From: Mesorhizobium sp.
GTDB taxonomy: Bacteria; Pseudomonadota; Alphaproteobacteria; Rhizobiales; Rhizobiaceae
NCBI RefSeq assembly: GCF_017306545.1
Contig: NZ_JAFKID010000023.1
Span: 1-64,000, forward strand
Reading direction: 5' to 3'
Length of the DNA: 64,000 nucleotides
Part shown: positions 56,657-64,000 of the stretch, in pieces
Numbering within the stretch: position 1 is the stretch's first letter
Layout of the letters: the number at the start of each line of letters is the position of its first letter
The notes under the pieces: model-generated
The model's database searches: none
What the model was told of the DNA's origin: nothing
What the model saw: the letters and a program-made list of their open reading frames with translations, nothing else
Position numbers and translations under genes: made by a program

Positions 56657-56982
56657 GGCATTTTCGGAAACGCCGGCAGCGTCCGGCGCCCGCGAACATC
56701 AGGACGGACAGGACGGACAGGACGGGTGATCCTGTTCTTCTACCCCGATCGGCGTCGCCCCAGGGCGGCGCCTTTTTGCACCGCCGCAAACCGGATGTTT
56801 CGGATGCACAGCCGGCTTGCGGGTTTCCGCCCGGCTTTCCAACGACTTGGACCAAAGTATCCTGTCGTTTGCCCCGCATGTTCTATTGCGCCGCAACAAT
56901 TTCTCGTTAACTTCATTGGTGCGTAATCAAGGCTCGGCGCCGCGCGTCGACCTTTCGGTCGTGGCGGACTTCAGGAGTCTCG
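56657..56982. other. Intergenic region between RlpA-like gene and phaZ
   Basis: Contains a short tandem array (AGGACGGAC about three times at 56700-56727), a good terminator at 56751-56777, and the presumed phaZ promoter near 56.88-56.95 kb. No ORF of quality. Confidence 0.5.
56751..56777 (+). terminator. Rho-independent terminator after RlpA-like gene
   Basis: GGCGTCGCCC pairs with GGGCGGCGCC (one G-T wobble) with a tight loop and is followed by TTTTT. It reads rightward, about 95 bp after the stop. Confidence 0.75.
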
Positions 56983-58260
56983 ATGTTCTACCAGCTTTAT
57001 GAGATGAACCATGCGGCGTTGCAGCCGGCCCGCGCGCTGGCCGACGCCACGCGCATGTTCTATTCCAACCCGCTCAACCCGTTCGCCCATACGGCCTGGG
57101 GTCGCTCGGTCGCGGCCATGGCCGAACTGTTCGAGCGCACCACGCGCCGCTACGGCAAGCCGGCCTTCGGCCTGCATTCGACGACCCTCGAAGACAGGAC
57201 CGTGCCGGTATCGGAAAAGATCGTCTGGTCGCGGCCTTTCTGCAACGTGATCCATTTCGAGCGCGCTCTGCCGGCCGGCCGCCGCCCCGATCCGAAACTG
57301 CTGATCGTGGCGCCGATGTCGGGCCACTACGCCACCTTGCTGCGCGGCACGGTGGAAGCCATGCTGCCCCATGCCGACGTCCACATCACCGACTGGGTCG
57401 ACGCCCGCATGGTGCCGGTGACGGAAGGGCGCTTCGACCTCGACGACTATATCGACTACGTCATCGCCATGCTGCACGCCCTGGGGCCGGACACGCACGT
57501 GATGGCCGTGTGCCAGCCGTCCGTGCCGGTGCTGGCGGCCGTGGCGTTGATGGAAGCGCGGGGCGACCGCTTCGCGCCGGCCTCCATGACGCTGATGGGC
57601 GGGCCGATCGACACCCGCAGCCATCCGACGGCGGTCAATCTTCTGGCCGAGGAGAAGGGCACCGAATGGTTCCGCGACAACGTCATCATGCCGGCGCCGT
57701 GGCGCGTGCCGGGTTGCGGCCGCGCGGTCTATCCGGGCTTCCTCCAGCTGTCGGGCTTCATGAGCATGAACCTCGACCGGCACATCATCGCCCACAAGGA
57801 CTTCTTCATGCACCTTGTGAAGCATGACGGCGACGGCGCCGACAAGCACCGCGAATTCTACGACGAATATCTGGCGGTGATGGACCTGACCGCAGAGTTC
57901 TACCTACAGACGGTGGATACGGTTTTCGTGCGCCACGCCCTGCCGAAAGGCGAGATGACGCATCGCGGCGTGTCGGTGGAGCCGGCGGCGATCCGCAACA
58001 CCGCGCTGCTCACCGTCGAGGGCGAGAACGACGACATTTCCGGCATCGGCCAGACGCGGGCGGCGCATGACCTGTGCGTCAACATTCCGGCCGGGAAGAA
58101 GGCGCATTACATGCAGCGCTCCGTCGGCCACTACGGCGTGTTCAACGGCTCCCGCTTCCGCGCCGAGATCGTGCCGCGCATCGTCGATTTCATGGCGAGC
58201 CACGGCCGGCAGGAGCGGGCGGCGGCCAAGCCGCGGCTGGTCCGGTCGAACCAGGCCTGA
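56983..58260 (+). CDS. phaZ: Intracellular polyhydroxyalkanoate depolymerase
   Basis: Degrades stored poly-3-hydroxybutyrate granules to monomers. The 425-residue alpha/beta-hydrolase uses a cysteine nucleophile: C177 in VMAVCQPSVPVLAAV replaces the usual Ser box, as in the Cupriavidus PhaZ1 family. Later acidic and His residues are in LTVEGENDDISGIGQT (Asp) and RSVGHYGVFNGSRF (His). The N-terminus MFYQLYEMNHAALQPARALA is the family standard. Single gene; PHB storage is typical of rhizobia. Confidence 0.95.
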   Translation: MFYQLYEMNHAALQPARALADATRMFYSNPLNPFAHTAWGRSVAAMAELFERTTRRYGKPAFGLHSTTLEDRTVPVSEKIVWSRPFCNVIHFERALPAGRRPDPKLLIVAPMSGHYATLLRGTVEAMLPHADVHITDWVDARMVPVTEGRFDLDDYIDYVIAMLHALGPDTHVMAVCQPSVPVLAAVALMEARGDRFAPASMTLMGGPIDTRSHPTAVNLLAEEKGTEWFRDNVIMPAPWRVPGCGRAVYPGFLQLSGFMSMNLDRHIIAHKDFFMHLVKHDGDGADKHREFYDEYLAVMDLTAEFYLQTVDTVFVRHALPKGEMTHRGVSVEPAAIRNTALLTVEGENDDISGIGQTRAAHDLCVNIPAGKKAHYMQRSVGHYGVFNGSRFRAEIVPRIVDFMASHGRQERAAAKPRLVRSNQA

Positions 58261-58481
58261 GGACGCTCGGCGGCGCGACCTCGACAGACCGATGGCGGCC
58301 GAAGCCGCCTCGGCCCATCGCGGCGACGAAGCCCGCCCCCTTGCCATTGCGGCACCTGTTGCACAACTGCCGCTGTCACGGCGATGTGAGTAACCATGCC
58401 GGCAATCCGCCCATGCCGTTAATTGACACGGAGTGTAAATCCCCCTTAACGTTTCGTTAACAACAGGGGCGAGCGGGGACT

Positions 58482-59105
58482 ATGCATTCCTCACCGGTGG
58501 CGCTGGGACTGCGCTTTCTCGCGGCGGCAGCGGTCGGGATGGCGATGGCCGGTTCGGCGGGCACGGCGGCGTTTGCGGCCGGTGCCATGGTCACGGGCGG
58601 CCTGACCTCGCAGCCGATCGGCCACTACGATTTCTGCAAGGCCAACCCCGCCGAATGCTCGATCCATCCGAAGGATCTGGCACCTTTGCACATGACGGCG
58701 GCGCTGTGGCGCCAGCTGGGCAGCGTCACCGCCGCGGTCAATGCCGCGGTCAAGCCGATGAGCGATTTCGACATCTACGGCAAGGACGAGGTCTGGGCCT
58801 ATCCCGACAAGGGCGTCGGCGACTGCGAGGACTATGTGCTGGAAAAGCGCCGGCGGCTGAACCGGCTCGGCCTGTCGCTGGCCGACCTGCTGATCACCGT
58901 CGTGCGCAAGCCGGACGGCGAGGGGCACGCGGTGCTGACCGTGCGCACCGACAAGGGCGACTATATTCTCGACAACCTGACCGACAAGGTGCGGGCCTGG
59001 GACCAGACCGGCTACCGCTATCTCAAGCGCCAGGCGATCGACAACACCGGCCGCTGGGTTTCGATCCGCGACGGCCAGCAGGTTCTGGTCGGCTCGGTGC
59101 AGTAG
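58482..59105 (+). CDS. Transglutaminase-like cysteine peptidase (BTLCP family)
   Basis: A 207-residue exported protein. Signal peptide at about 10-33 (LRFLAAAAVGMAMAGSAGTA). The papain-like catalytic triad is visible as C115 (GVGDCEDYVLEKRR), H149 (GEGHAVLTV) and D164 (YILDNLTD). Such BTLCP proteins are common in Rhizobiales, where the related LapG cleaves surface adhesins; no LapD/c-di-GMP partner is next to it, so its substrate is open. TTGACA lies at 58423 and may be part of its promoter. Confidence 0.92.
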   Translation: MHSSPVALGLRFLAAAAVGMAMAGSAGTAAFAAGAMVTGGLTSQPIGHYDFCKANPAECSIHPKDLAPLHMTAALWRQLGSVTAAVNAAVKPMSDFDIYGKDEVWAYPDKGVGDCEDYVLEKRRRLNRLGLSLADLLITVVRKPDGEGHAVLTVRTDKGDYILDNLTDKVRAWDQTGYRYLKRQAIDNTGRWVSIRDGQQVLVGSVQ

Positions 59106-59356
59106 GGCATTTCCGGCAAAAGCGCGAGACGGTTATGCGGCCGGAACAAAGAAGAGACGGAGCGGTTCCGCAGATTCCGTAAAATCGGAACCTGCTCCGG
59201 CCGTCCGGCGCAGGGCCTGCGTTCCCTCCGGCGAACGAACTTCATTCTTGGCCCCGTAACAAGTGGCCGCCCGCGCTTGCCTGCACGCGCCCTGCGGGCG
59301 GCGTCGCAGTCTCTGTCTTGCACTCCGACGAAGAGCCGCTCGACACCGCCCGCCGG

Positions 59357-60256
59357 TTATGCCGCCTGCGCCAGCCTTTCGGACGCCATGCGATAGGAGA
59401 TCGCCTCCGCCAGATGGATGCGGCCGACCGTTTCGCTGCCTTCGAGATCGGCCAGCGTGCGCGCCACCTTCAGCACGCGATGGTAGGCTCGCGCCGAGAA
59501 GCCGAGCTTTTCGCTGGCGTCGCGCAAGAGGGCGAGCCCCGCCGCATCGGGCGCCGCGAGCGTTTCGATGAGTGCGGCCGGGCATTGGGCGTTGCAGCCG
59601 ATCTCGCTGCCGGCCCGCGCGAAGCGCTCGCGCTGGAGGGCGCGCGCCTGCGCCACCCGGCCGGCGACGACGGCGCTGGCCTCGGCCTTGCCCGGCCGGA
59701 TCAGGTCGGCCGCCGAGACGGCCGGCACGTCGATCCTCAGGTCGATGCGGTCGAGAAGCGGGCCGGAAAGCCGGGCCTGATAGTCGGCGCGGCAGCGCTC
59801 GCCGCGCTGGCAGCGAAAGCCGGGTTCGCCCGCCATGCCGCACCGGCAGGGGTTCATGGCCGCGACAAGCTGGAAACGCGCCGGATAGGAAACCCGATGA
59901 TTGGCGCGCGCGATCACGCATTCGCCGGTTTCGAGCGGCTGGCGCAGCGCGTCCAGCGCCTGCGGCGAGAACTCCGGCAATTCGTCGAGGAACAGGACGC
60001 CGTTGTGGGCGAGCGAAACTTCGCCCGGCCGCGCACGCAATCCACCGCCGACCAGCGCCGCCATCGAGGCCGAATGATGCGGCGCCCGGAACGGCCGGCG
60101 GTCGGTCAGGCGTCCCTCCGCCAGTTCGCCGGCGACCGAGGCGATCATGGAGACTTCGAGCAGTTCGCGCGGCGCCAGCGGCGGCAGGATCGACGGCAGC
60201 CGCTCCGCCAGCATCGACTTGCCCGAACCGGGCGGCCCGACCATCAGCAGGGTATG
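59357..60256 (-). pseudogene. comM: 3' part of comM (YifB), Mg-chelatase-like AAA ATPase, split by an integrated element
   Basis: The 295-residue remnant starts with TLLMVGPPGSGKSMLAERLP, the Walker A region that lies near residue 210 of a complete ComM of about 510 residues. It contains Walker B (GVLFLDELPEF) and the C-terminal Mg_chelatase_C domain (SARAYHRVLKVARTLADLEG). In-frame homology runs to CAT at 60256-60254, then a TAG stop and foreign sequence follow. The missing N-terminal Lon-like part should lie past the right edge of the window on the far side of the element. ComM is a branch-migration helicase used in DNA uptake; comM is a known insertion site for islands. Confidence 0.9.
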
Positions 60257-60262
60257 CTACAT
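60250..60262. other. Element-chromosome junction (attachment site) in comM
   Basis: GGTATGCTACATT spans the point where comM coding sequence ends and the element begins. Large serine recombinases cross over at a 2-bp core, so the core is probably within or next to GGTATG. The other junction lies outside the window. Confidence 0.6.
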
Positions 60263-60314
60263 TAATACACGGCGAACACCGGATATTAATGCGGAGCGGA
60301 TACCCGTAGAGATC

Positions 60315-62069
60315 ATGCCTAAAGCCTATTCATACCTTCGTTTTTCAACTCCGGAACAAGCGGAGGGGGATTCCTATCGTCGCCAGATGGCGGCCGCGCT
60401 TGACTGGTGCAAGCGCAAGGGGGTCGAGCTTGATGACAAGCTGCGCTTCCACGACCTAGGCAAGTCCGGCTATACGGGTGCGAACTTCACCGAGGGCGCG
60501 CTAGGCCGCTTTGTCGATGCCGTGCAGGCGGGGGAGATCGAGCGCGGCTCTTATCTCCTGATCGAGTCTTGGGACCGCTTCTCACGACAGAACGCCATGA
60601 CATCGACGGCCCGCCTGTTCGACCTCGCCACGGCAGGCATTACAGTCGTCACCGTCGATGACGGTCAGGAGTATTCACAGGAACGCCTGACGGGGCCGGA
60701 CGTGTCCCCGATGCTCCTCCTGGTCGTCAAGCTCTCGCAGGCGCATCTTGAGTCCGCCCGGAAGTCCAACAACGTTGGGAAGGCATGGGCCGACAAACGC
60801 GAACGCGCGCGCGCCGGCGAACACAAAATGACGAAGCGGGCACCTGAATGGCTGTCGCTCCAAGGCGGCCAATTCATCGAAGATGAAGACCGGGTCAAGA
60901 TCGTTAAACGCGTCTTCCGTGAGACGATCGAAGGCTATGGGCGTCGCACCATCGTCCGCCGCTTGAACGAGGAAGGAGAGGCTGCATTTAAGGGCAAGAA
61001 TGGCTGGCATTCCTCCTCCATCGCCAAAATCCTGACCAATCGGGCCGTCATCGGCGATTTCTTTCCCGGCACGGGAAGCACCCGCTTCCGGACGTACAAG
61101 AAGGAGTCAGAGCCGATCAGGGGCTACTACCCTGCAATTCTGGATGAGGACACGTTCTGGCGGGCGCAAGCTGTGATCGCCTCACGTCGCCGTGTCACGG
61201 ACGACAAGGGGAAGGTTGTCCAGCGGGGCGCGGCCGGACGACGCGGAGGCGGCATTGCGCACCTCCTTATCGGCCTTGGCCGTTGTGACCGCTGCCAAGG
61301 CCCTATGCACACCATCAACAAGGGTCCACCTCCGAAAGGCGGCCTTTATTTCGAGTGTGACACCGCTCGCCGGAAAGCGGGTTGCGACAACAACGTGCGG
61401 TGGCGCGTTGACGACATCGAGCGAAGGTTGCTCAAACATCTGTCCTACATCGACGTGGATGCCGCTTTGCGCGGCGAAGCGCAGCACGGCGAATTCGAGA
61501 AGGTCGAAAGTGTGAAGGCGCGGCTTTCCGATGCCGAGAAGCGAAGGAAAAACCGCGCCGCGATGCTCGAAGGTGTCGAAGACATGGACCCGGATTCGTT
61601 AGCTCGCTACCGAGAACTGGTCGCTGACGTTGCAATGCTTAAGGCCGAGCTTGCCGAGGCGGAGAAGGCCCTTGCACAGACCGCCGCCGACCCCGGTTTG
61701 AAAGCCCGTTTGGCCGAGGCCGTGGACCTCAACCGCGCTATGTCCGAGGCCGAGGGCGAGGATCGCACCGCCATCCGCGTCCGCCTCGCCGAGCAGCTTC
61801 GGCAGCTTGTCGAGAAGGTCGGATTTCATCCAGAGATTGGTGTCTATGCGAGGCTGAAACCGCGCCCCGATATCCCCGCCGATCAGGTCCCGTATTCTTA
61901 CGGCTATGGCGGACGCTGGACGATGGCCCTGGACCACGACAGCGACCCGCACGGCCAGGATTTCATCCGTCAGGACGACGACTACTACAACGACGACGGT
62001 CGGACAGCCGCGCGGACCCTCGCTTTCCTTCAACGGAAACTCGCCGAAAGGGCGGGCGGCGCTTCGTAG
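60315..62069 (+). CDS. Large serine recombinase (site-specific integrase)
   Basis: A 584-residue recombinase. The catalytic N-terminal domain has Ser11 (YSYLRFSTPEQAEGDSYRRQ), ESWDRFSRQNAM with the active-site Arg, and helix E. The recombinase domain follows (RRTIVRRLNEEGEAAFKGKN, then WHSSSIAKILTNRAVIGDF). Next is a zinc ribbon with four cysteines (GRCDRCQGPM, FECDTARRKAGC) and a coiled coil (about 430-520). It inserts the element into comM next to which it lies. Start at the ATG at 60315, only about 60 bp from the junction, as usual for such elements. Confidence 0.95.
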   Translation: MPKAYSYLRFSTPEQAEGDSYRRQMAAALDWCKRKGVELDDKLRFHDLGKSGYTGANFTEGALGRFVDAVQAGEIERGSYLLIESWDRFSRQNAMTSTARLFDLATAGITVVTVDDGQEYSQERLTGPDVSPMLLLVVKLSQAHLESARKSNNVGKAWADKRERARAGEHKMTKRAPEWLSLQGGQFIEDEDRVKIVKRVFRETIEGYGRRTIVRRLNEEGEAAFKGKNGWHSSSIAKILTNRAVIGDFFPGTGSTRFRTYKKESEPIRGYYPAILDEDTFWRAQAVIASRRRVTDDKGKVVQRGAAGRRGGGIAHLLIGLGRCDRCQGPMHTINKGPPPKGGLYFECDTARRKAGCDNNVRWRVDDIERRLLKHLSYIDVDAALRGEAQHGEFEKVESVKARLSDAEKRRKNRAAMLEGVEDMDPDSLARYRELVADVAMLKAELAEAEKALAQTAADPGLKARLAEAVDLNRAMSEAEGEDRTAIRVRLAEQLRQLVEKVGFHPEIGVYARLKPRPDIPADQVPYSYGYGGRWTMALDHDSDPHGQDFIRQDDDYYNDDGRTAARTLAFLQRKLAERAGGAS

Positions 62070-62265
62070 GCGCTGCCTCCCCTCCCTTGCCATCGCCTTC
62101 CTGATTCCGGCCGCTCCGCGCCGTTCTGTTGCCTTCCTACGGCGGGCCGTTCCCCTACGCTCATGGACAAGCGCAAGCGTTCCTTCGTCATCCAGCTAGG
62201 TCACTGAATCCCGCCCACTAGGGCTTCCAGAACGGCCGCATGGGGCGGCCGACAAGGAGGCCGAA

Positions 62266-62478
62266 ATGGCAAAGAAGCAGGAAGCAGCACCCGCCCCGAA
62301 GAACGTCCCTTCTCATGGCGTCTTTGTAGTCGAAAACGACGGCCCTAACGCCTTCTGGACCCGCATCGGCTGCGCCTGGGCTCACTCCGATGGCGAAGGC
62401 TTCAACATCCAGCTTTCCGCCGTCCCGATGTCGGGCCGCATCGTCCTCCGGACGCGCAAGCAGGAGGCGGGGGAGTGA
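62266..62478 (+). CDS. Small hypothetical protein of the integrative element
   Basis: A 70-residue protein with a basic N-terminus (MAKKQEAAPAPKNVPSHGVF) and a compact strand-rich core (NAFWTRIGCAWAHSDGEGFN, then IQLSAVPMSGRIVLRTRK). Proteins of this kind occur upstream of conjugation or maintenance genes on rhizobial plasmids, with unknown role. The ACAAGGAGGCCGAA segment is a near-perfect ribosome site. Its stop overlaps the GTG start of the DUF2958 gene (GTGA), so the two are coupled. Confidence 0.75.
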   Translation: MAKKQEAAPAPKNVPSHGVFVVENDGPNAFWTRIGCAWAHSDGEGFNIQLSAVPMSGRIVLRTRKQEAGE

Positions 62479-62810
62479 TCCCCGTCGTCCTCCGCGCCGA
62501 AATGATCGCGAATTTTCGCGCCAATTTCGGCAAAGCTCGGATGACCGACTTCCGCCCGGTCATCAAGATTTTCGATCCCGCCGGCGGCGCGACGTGGCTC
62601 CTGTCGGAGCTCGCCCCGAACGAAATCGCCTTCGGGCTCTGCGACCTCGGCCACGGCTGTCCGGAACTCGGATATGTATCCGTCCACGAACTCGCCGCGC
62701 AGCGGAACCGCCTGGATCTCCTGTTGGAGATCGATCGGCATTTTCGGCCGACGAAAACCCTGTCGGAGTACGCGGACGATGCCCGCCGTCATCGCCGGAT
62801 CGTCGCCTAG
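62475..62810 (+). CDS. DUF2958 domain protein
   Basis: The 111-residue protein matches DUF2958 along its whole length: a helix (VLRAEMIANFRANFGKARMT), PVIKIFDPAGGATWLLSELA, FGLCDLGHGCPELGYVSVHE, LLLEIDRHFRPTKTLSEYAD. Function is unknown, but the family is almost confined to plasmids and integrative elements. It reads from GTG within the stop of the preceding gene, with GGAGG upstream. No further gene follows in this direction for at least 675 bp. Confidence 0.85.
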   Translation: MIPVVLRAEMIANFRANFGKARMTDFRPVIKIFDPAGGATWLLSELAPNEIAFGLCDLGHGCPELGYVSVHELAAQRNRLDLLLEIDRHFRPTKTLSEYADDARRHRRIVA

Positions 62811-63485
62811 GCGGCGATCCAACTCCACGGCGACTCAACTCAAATCGAGTTTTGCACCTATCGGTGCAAGGCCTCTTTCCAGGGGCTCCGCCATCGCTAC
62901 GGTGCCCCTATGGATTGCGCGCTTCCGGCTCTGCCCCCTCCGCTGCGCGGAGTCCCTTCGGGCTGGAATGAGGCCTTTTTTCCGGTGGGTTCAGATACCC
63001 GGCGACCTCGCCGAGTGCATCAGATGGGCATTTATTCGCGACAGATTATTGCGCGAGGCTCGGAATCGACCGGATTCCGCCCGTTCGCGCCCGCCCGCCG
63101 TTTCCTTCATAAGGTCCGCGCGTCGGGGGCGAACAGTCCCGAGTCCCGCCGTTGGCGGCGCTATGCTGACTCTCCGTAGATCGCCCTGTTGAACCGAGTG
63201 CGCCGGCCGCGAATTTGCTCCGCCGTCCGTTCGGCTTTCGATCCTGCCGAGGACGTCTGGACGGCTCCGCCTTATACGCTGCACCCTTGTCCAGGGCGGG
63301 CAGGAAAAGAAAAACCCGCCGCTGCGGGCGGGTCTTCCTCTTTTACGGTCATCGCGTCCCCGCTGTACCGTAGTCCCATGGTCATCGGTCGGCGCGCACG
63401 GGTCAAGCGGACATCGGCCAAGGCTTCCTCTTTTTCATGTATCCCGGGGGAGGCGCGAAGCGCCGGGGGCTTGGCCCCCTCTTAC
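62811..63485. other. Long gene-poor region in the integrative element
   Basis: No ORF with convincing codon structure in either direction; open frames are short and Arg/Pro-rich, as expected from GC-rich non-coding DNA. It holds a strong leftward terminator at 63310-63341 and a small GGGGGCTTGGCCCCC hairpin near 63470. It may contain regulatory RNA, an origin of transfer or decayed genes. Confidence 0.5.
63305..63341 (-). terminator. Rho-independent terminator, leftward
   Basis: Leftward, ACCCGCCC and GGCGGGT form a GC-rich stem around GCAGC and are followed by TTTTTCTTTTC. It probably ends the methyltransferase transcript coming from the right. Rightward, the T-rich tail (CTTCCTCTTTT) is weaker. 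Confidence 0.8.
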
Positions 63486-64000
63486 CTACGCCGCCACGGC
63501 CTCGACCTCCACAGGAGGGGTCGCCTTCGCCTTCCTGCCTCGCCGAGGCTCCTCCTGCCATTCTCGATAAAGCCGCAACGCTTTCCGCAAGTCCGAGCGC
63601 GTTCCTGTCGGCAGTGCCGCGAACGCTTCCACGGCATCGAGCGCCGCCAGTTCCCCCGCTAGGTCGGGGAAGGTCCGCCCGCCAAGCAGGCGACGCGCGC
63701 GGTTCACGCGAGATTTTCCGTTCCTGACGGCCTGCCCGTTGAATCCTTTTGACCGCCGCAGCCATTGGCCGAACCGTCCCTGAATCTCCGGAATGCTCTC
63801 CCCGGCATCGCGCGCCAGAATGACGCGGCCGATGGCCTCCGCCAGTGCGGCGGGGACCGCGTTCGCGATCATCTGGTCAACGTCGCGCACACCGGCCGTC
63901 GACCAGTCCCAGCCCGAAGGGAAACCCTGAATCCGTGAAACTTGTTCCTGCGTCAGGACCGCCGCAGCCGTTACGGGAACGGGATCGCCAGGATGAGGAT
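63486..64000 (-). CDS. DNA (cytosine-5-)-methyltransferase, C-terminal part (continues past right edge)
   Basis: The frame is open to the window edge; the first complete codon begins at 63998. The translated part includes LTQEQVSRIQGFPSGWDW, which matches the conserved LTxREcaRLQgFPddw block of C5 methyltransferases (motif IX), and VDQMIANAVPAALAEAIGRV, which matches motif X (IGNAVP). A helical, basic tail of about 100 residues follows (RRSKGFNGQAVRNGKSRVNR). The catalytic Pro-Cys motif must lie beyond the window. It could be a solitary epigenetic methylase or part of a restriction or phage-exclusion system. Confidence 0.78.
   Translation of the reverse strand, partial: PHPGDPVPVTAAAVLTQEQVSRIQGFPSGWDWSTAGVRDVDQMIANAVPAALAEAIGRVILARDAGESIPEIQGRFGQWLRRSKGFNGQAVRNGKSRVNRARRLLGGRTFPDLAGELAALDAVEAFAALPTGTRSDLRKALRLYREWQEEPRRGRKAKATPPVEVEAVAA

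Larger units (their letters stand above)
60257..64000. mobile_element. Serine-recombinase integrative element in comM (right end outside window)
   Basis: Starts at the comM junction and includes the large serine recombinase, a 70-residue protein, a DUF2958 protein, a non-coding stretch with a terminator and a leftward DNA cytosine methyltransferase gene. DUF2958 genes are common on conjugative elements and plasmids. Size and mobility functions cannot be judged because the window ends. Confidence 0.85.

Overview
The window is GC-rich chromosomal DNA of an alphaproteobacterium in the Rhizobiales, most likely a Mesorhizobium-like Phyllobacteriaceae. The evidence is the ActS/ActR redox pair, an MmcB-type repair nuclease, a class I poly(3-hydroxyalkanoate) depolymerase with a cysteine nucleophile, a bacterial transglutaminase-like cysteine peptidase, the glnD-murJ-trpS-uspA-nfu order, and palindromic intergenic repeats typical of rhizobia. 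No rRNA gene or CRISPR array was seen; there is one tRNA, tRNA-Leu(CAG).

Layout. (1) 1 to about 12.05 kb is a mobile element that continues past the left edge. It carries a P4-type tyrosine integrase, an AlpA-like regulator, a Toprim primase and a RepA-type ATPase in one leftward replication operon, a candidate iteron array, a PIN-domain toxin/antitoxin pair, an IS630-type transposase and a large phage-like protein. (2) 12.2-23.9 kb is core metabolism and repair: gnd-zwf-ROK kinase, hrpB, maeB and mutS. The mutS reading frame is cut by one amber codon. (3) 23.9-30.4 kb is an accessory block bounded by palindromic repeats: Blh-type sulfur hydrolase, tautomerase, aldo/keto reductase, and a copper ATPase-DUF305 operon behind a textbook CueR/HmrR promoter. 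(4) 30.5-41.7 kb holds glnD, murJ, two toxin-antitoxin modules (HigBA, VapBC), trpS, a universal stress protein, an NFU protein, an L,D-transpeptidase lipoprotein, the likely copper regulator hmrR, mmcB and actR. (5) 41.8-59.1 kb holds actS, an NDUFA9-like protein, uppP, a GST, queG, a dehydratase/epimerase, mepA, glk, an ABC exporter, dapB, gpmA, a flippase, tRNA-Leu, rlpA-like, phaZ and a transglutaminase-like peptidase. (6) From 59.4 kb, comM is split by a second integrative element that starts near 60.26 kb and runs off the right edge. It has a large serine recombinase, a DUF2958 protein and the C-terminal part of a DNA cytosine methyltransferase.

How parts work together: gnd, zwf and the ROK kinase form an oxidative pentose phosphate operon, and a separate Glk and GpmA feed glycolysis. 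MurJ, UppP, MepA, the L,D-transpeptidase and RlpA serve the peptidoglycan cycle. HmrR at 40 kb probably controls the copper pump at 27-30 kb. If the sequence is correct, two DNA-processing genes (mutS and comM) are broken in this strain: mutS by a point mutation and comM by element insertion.
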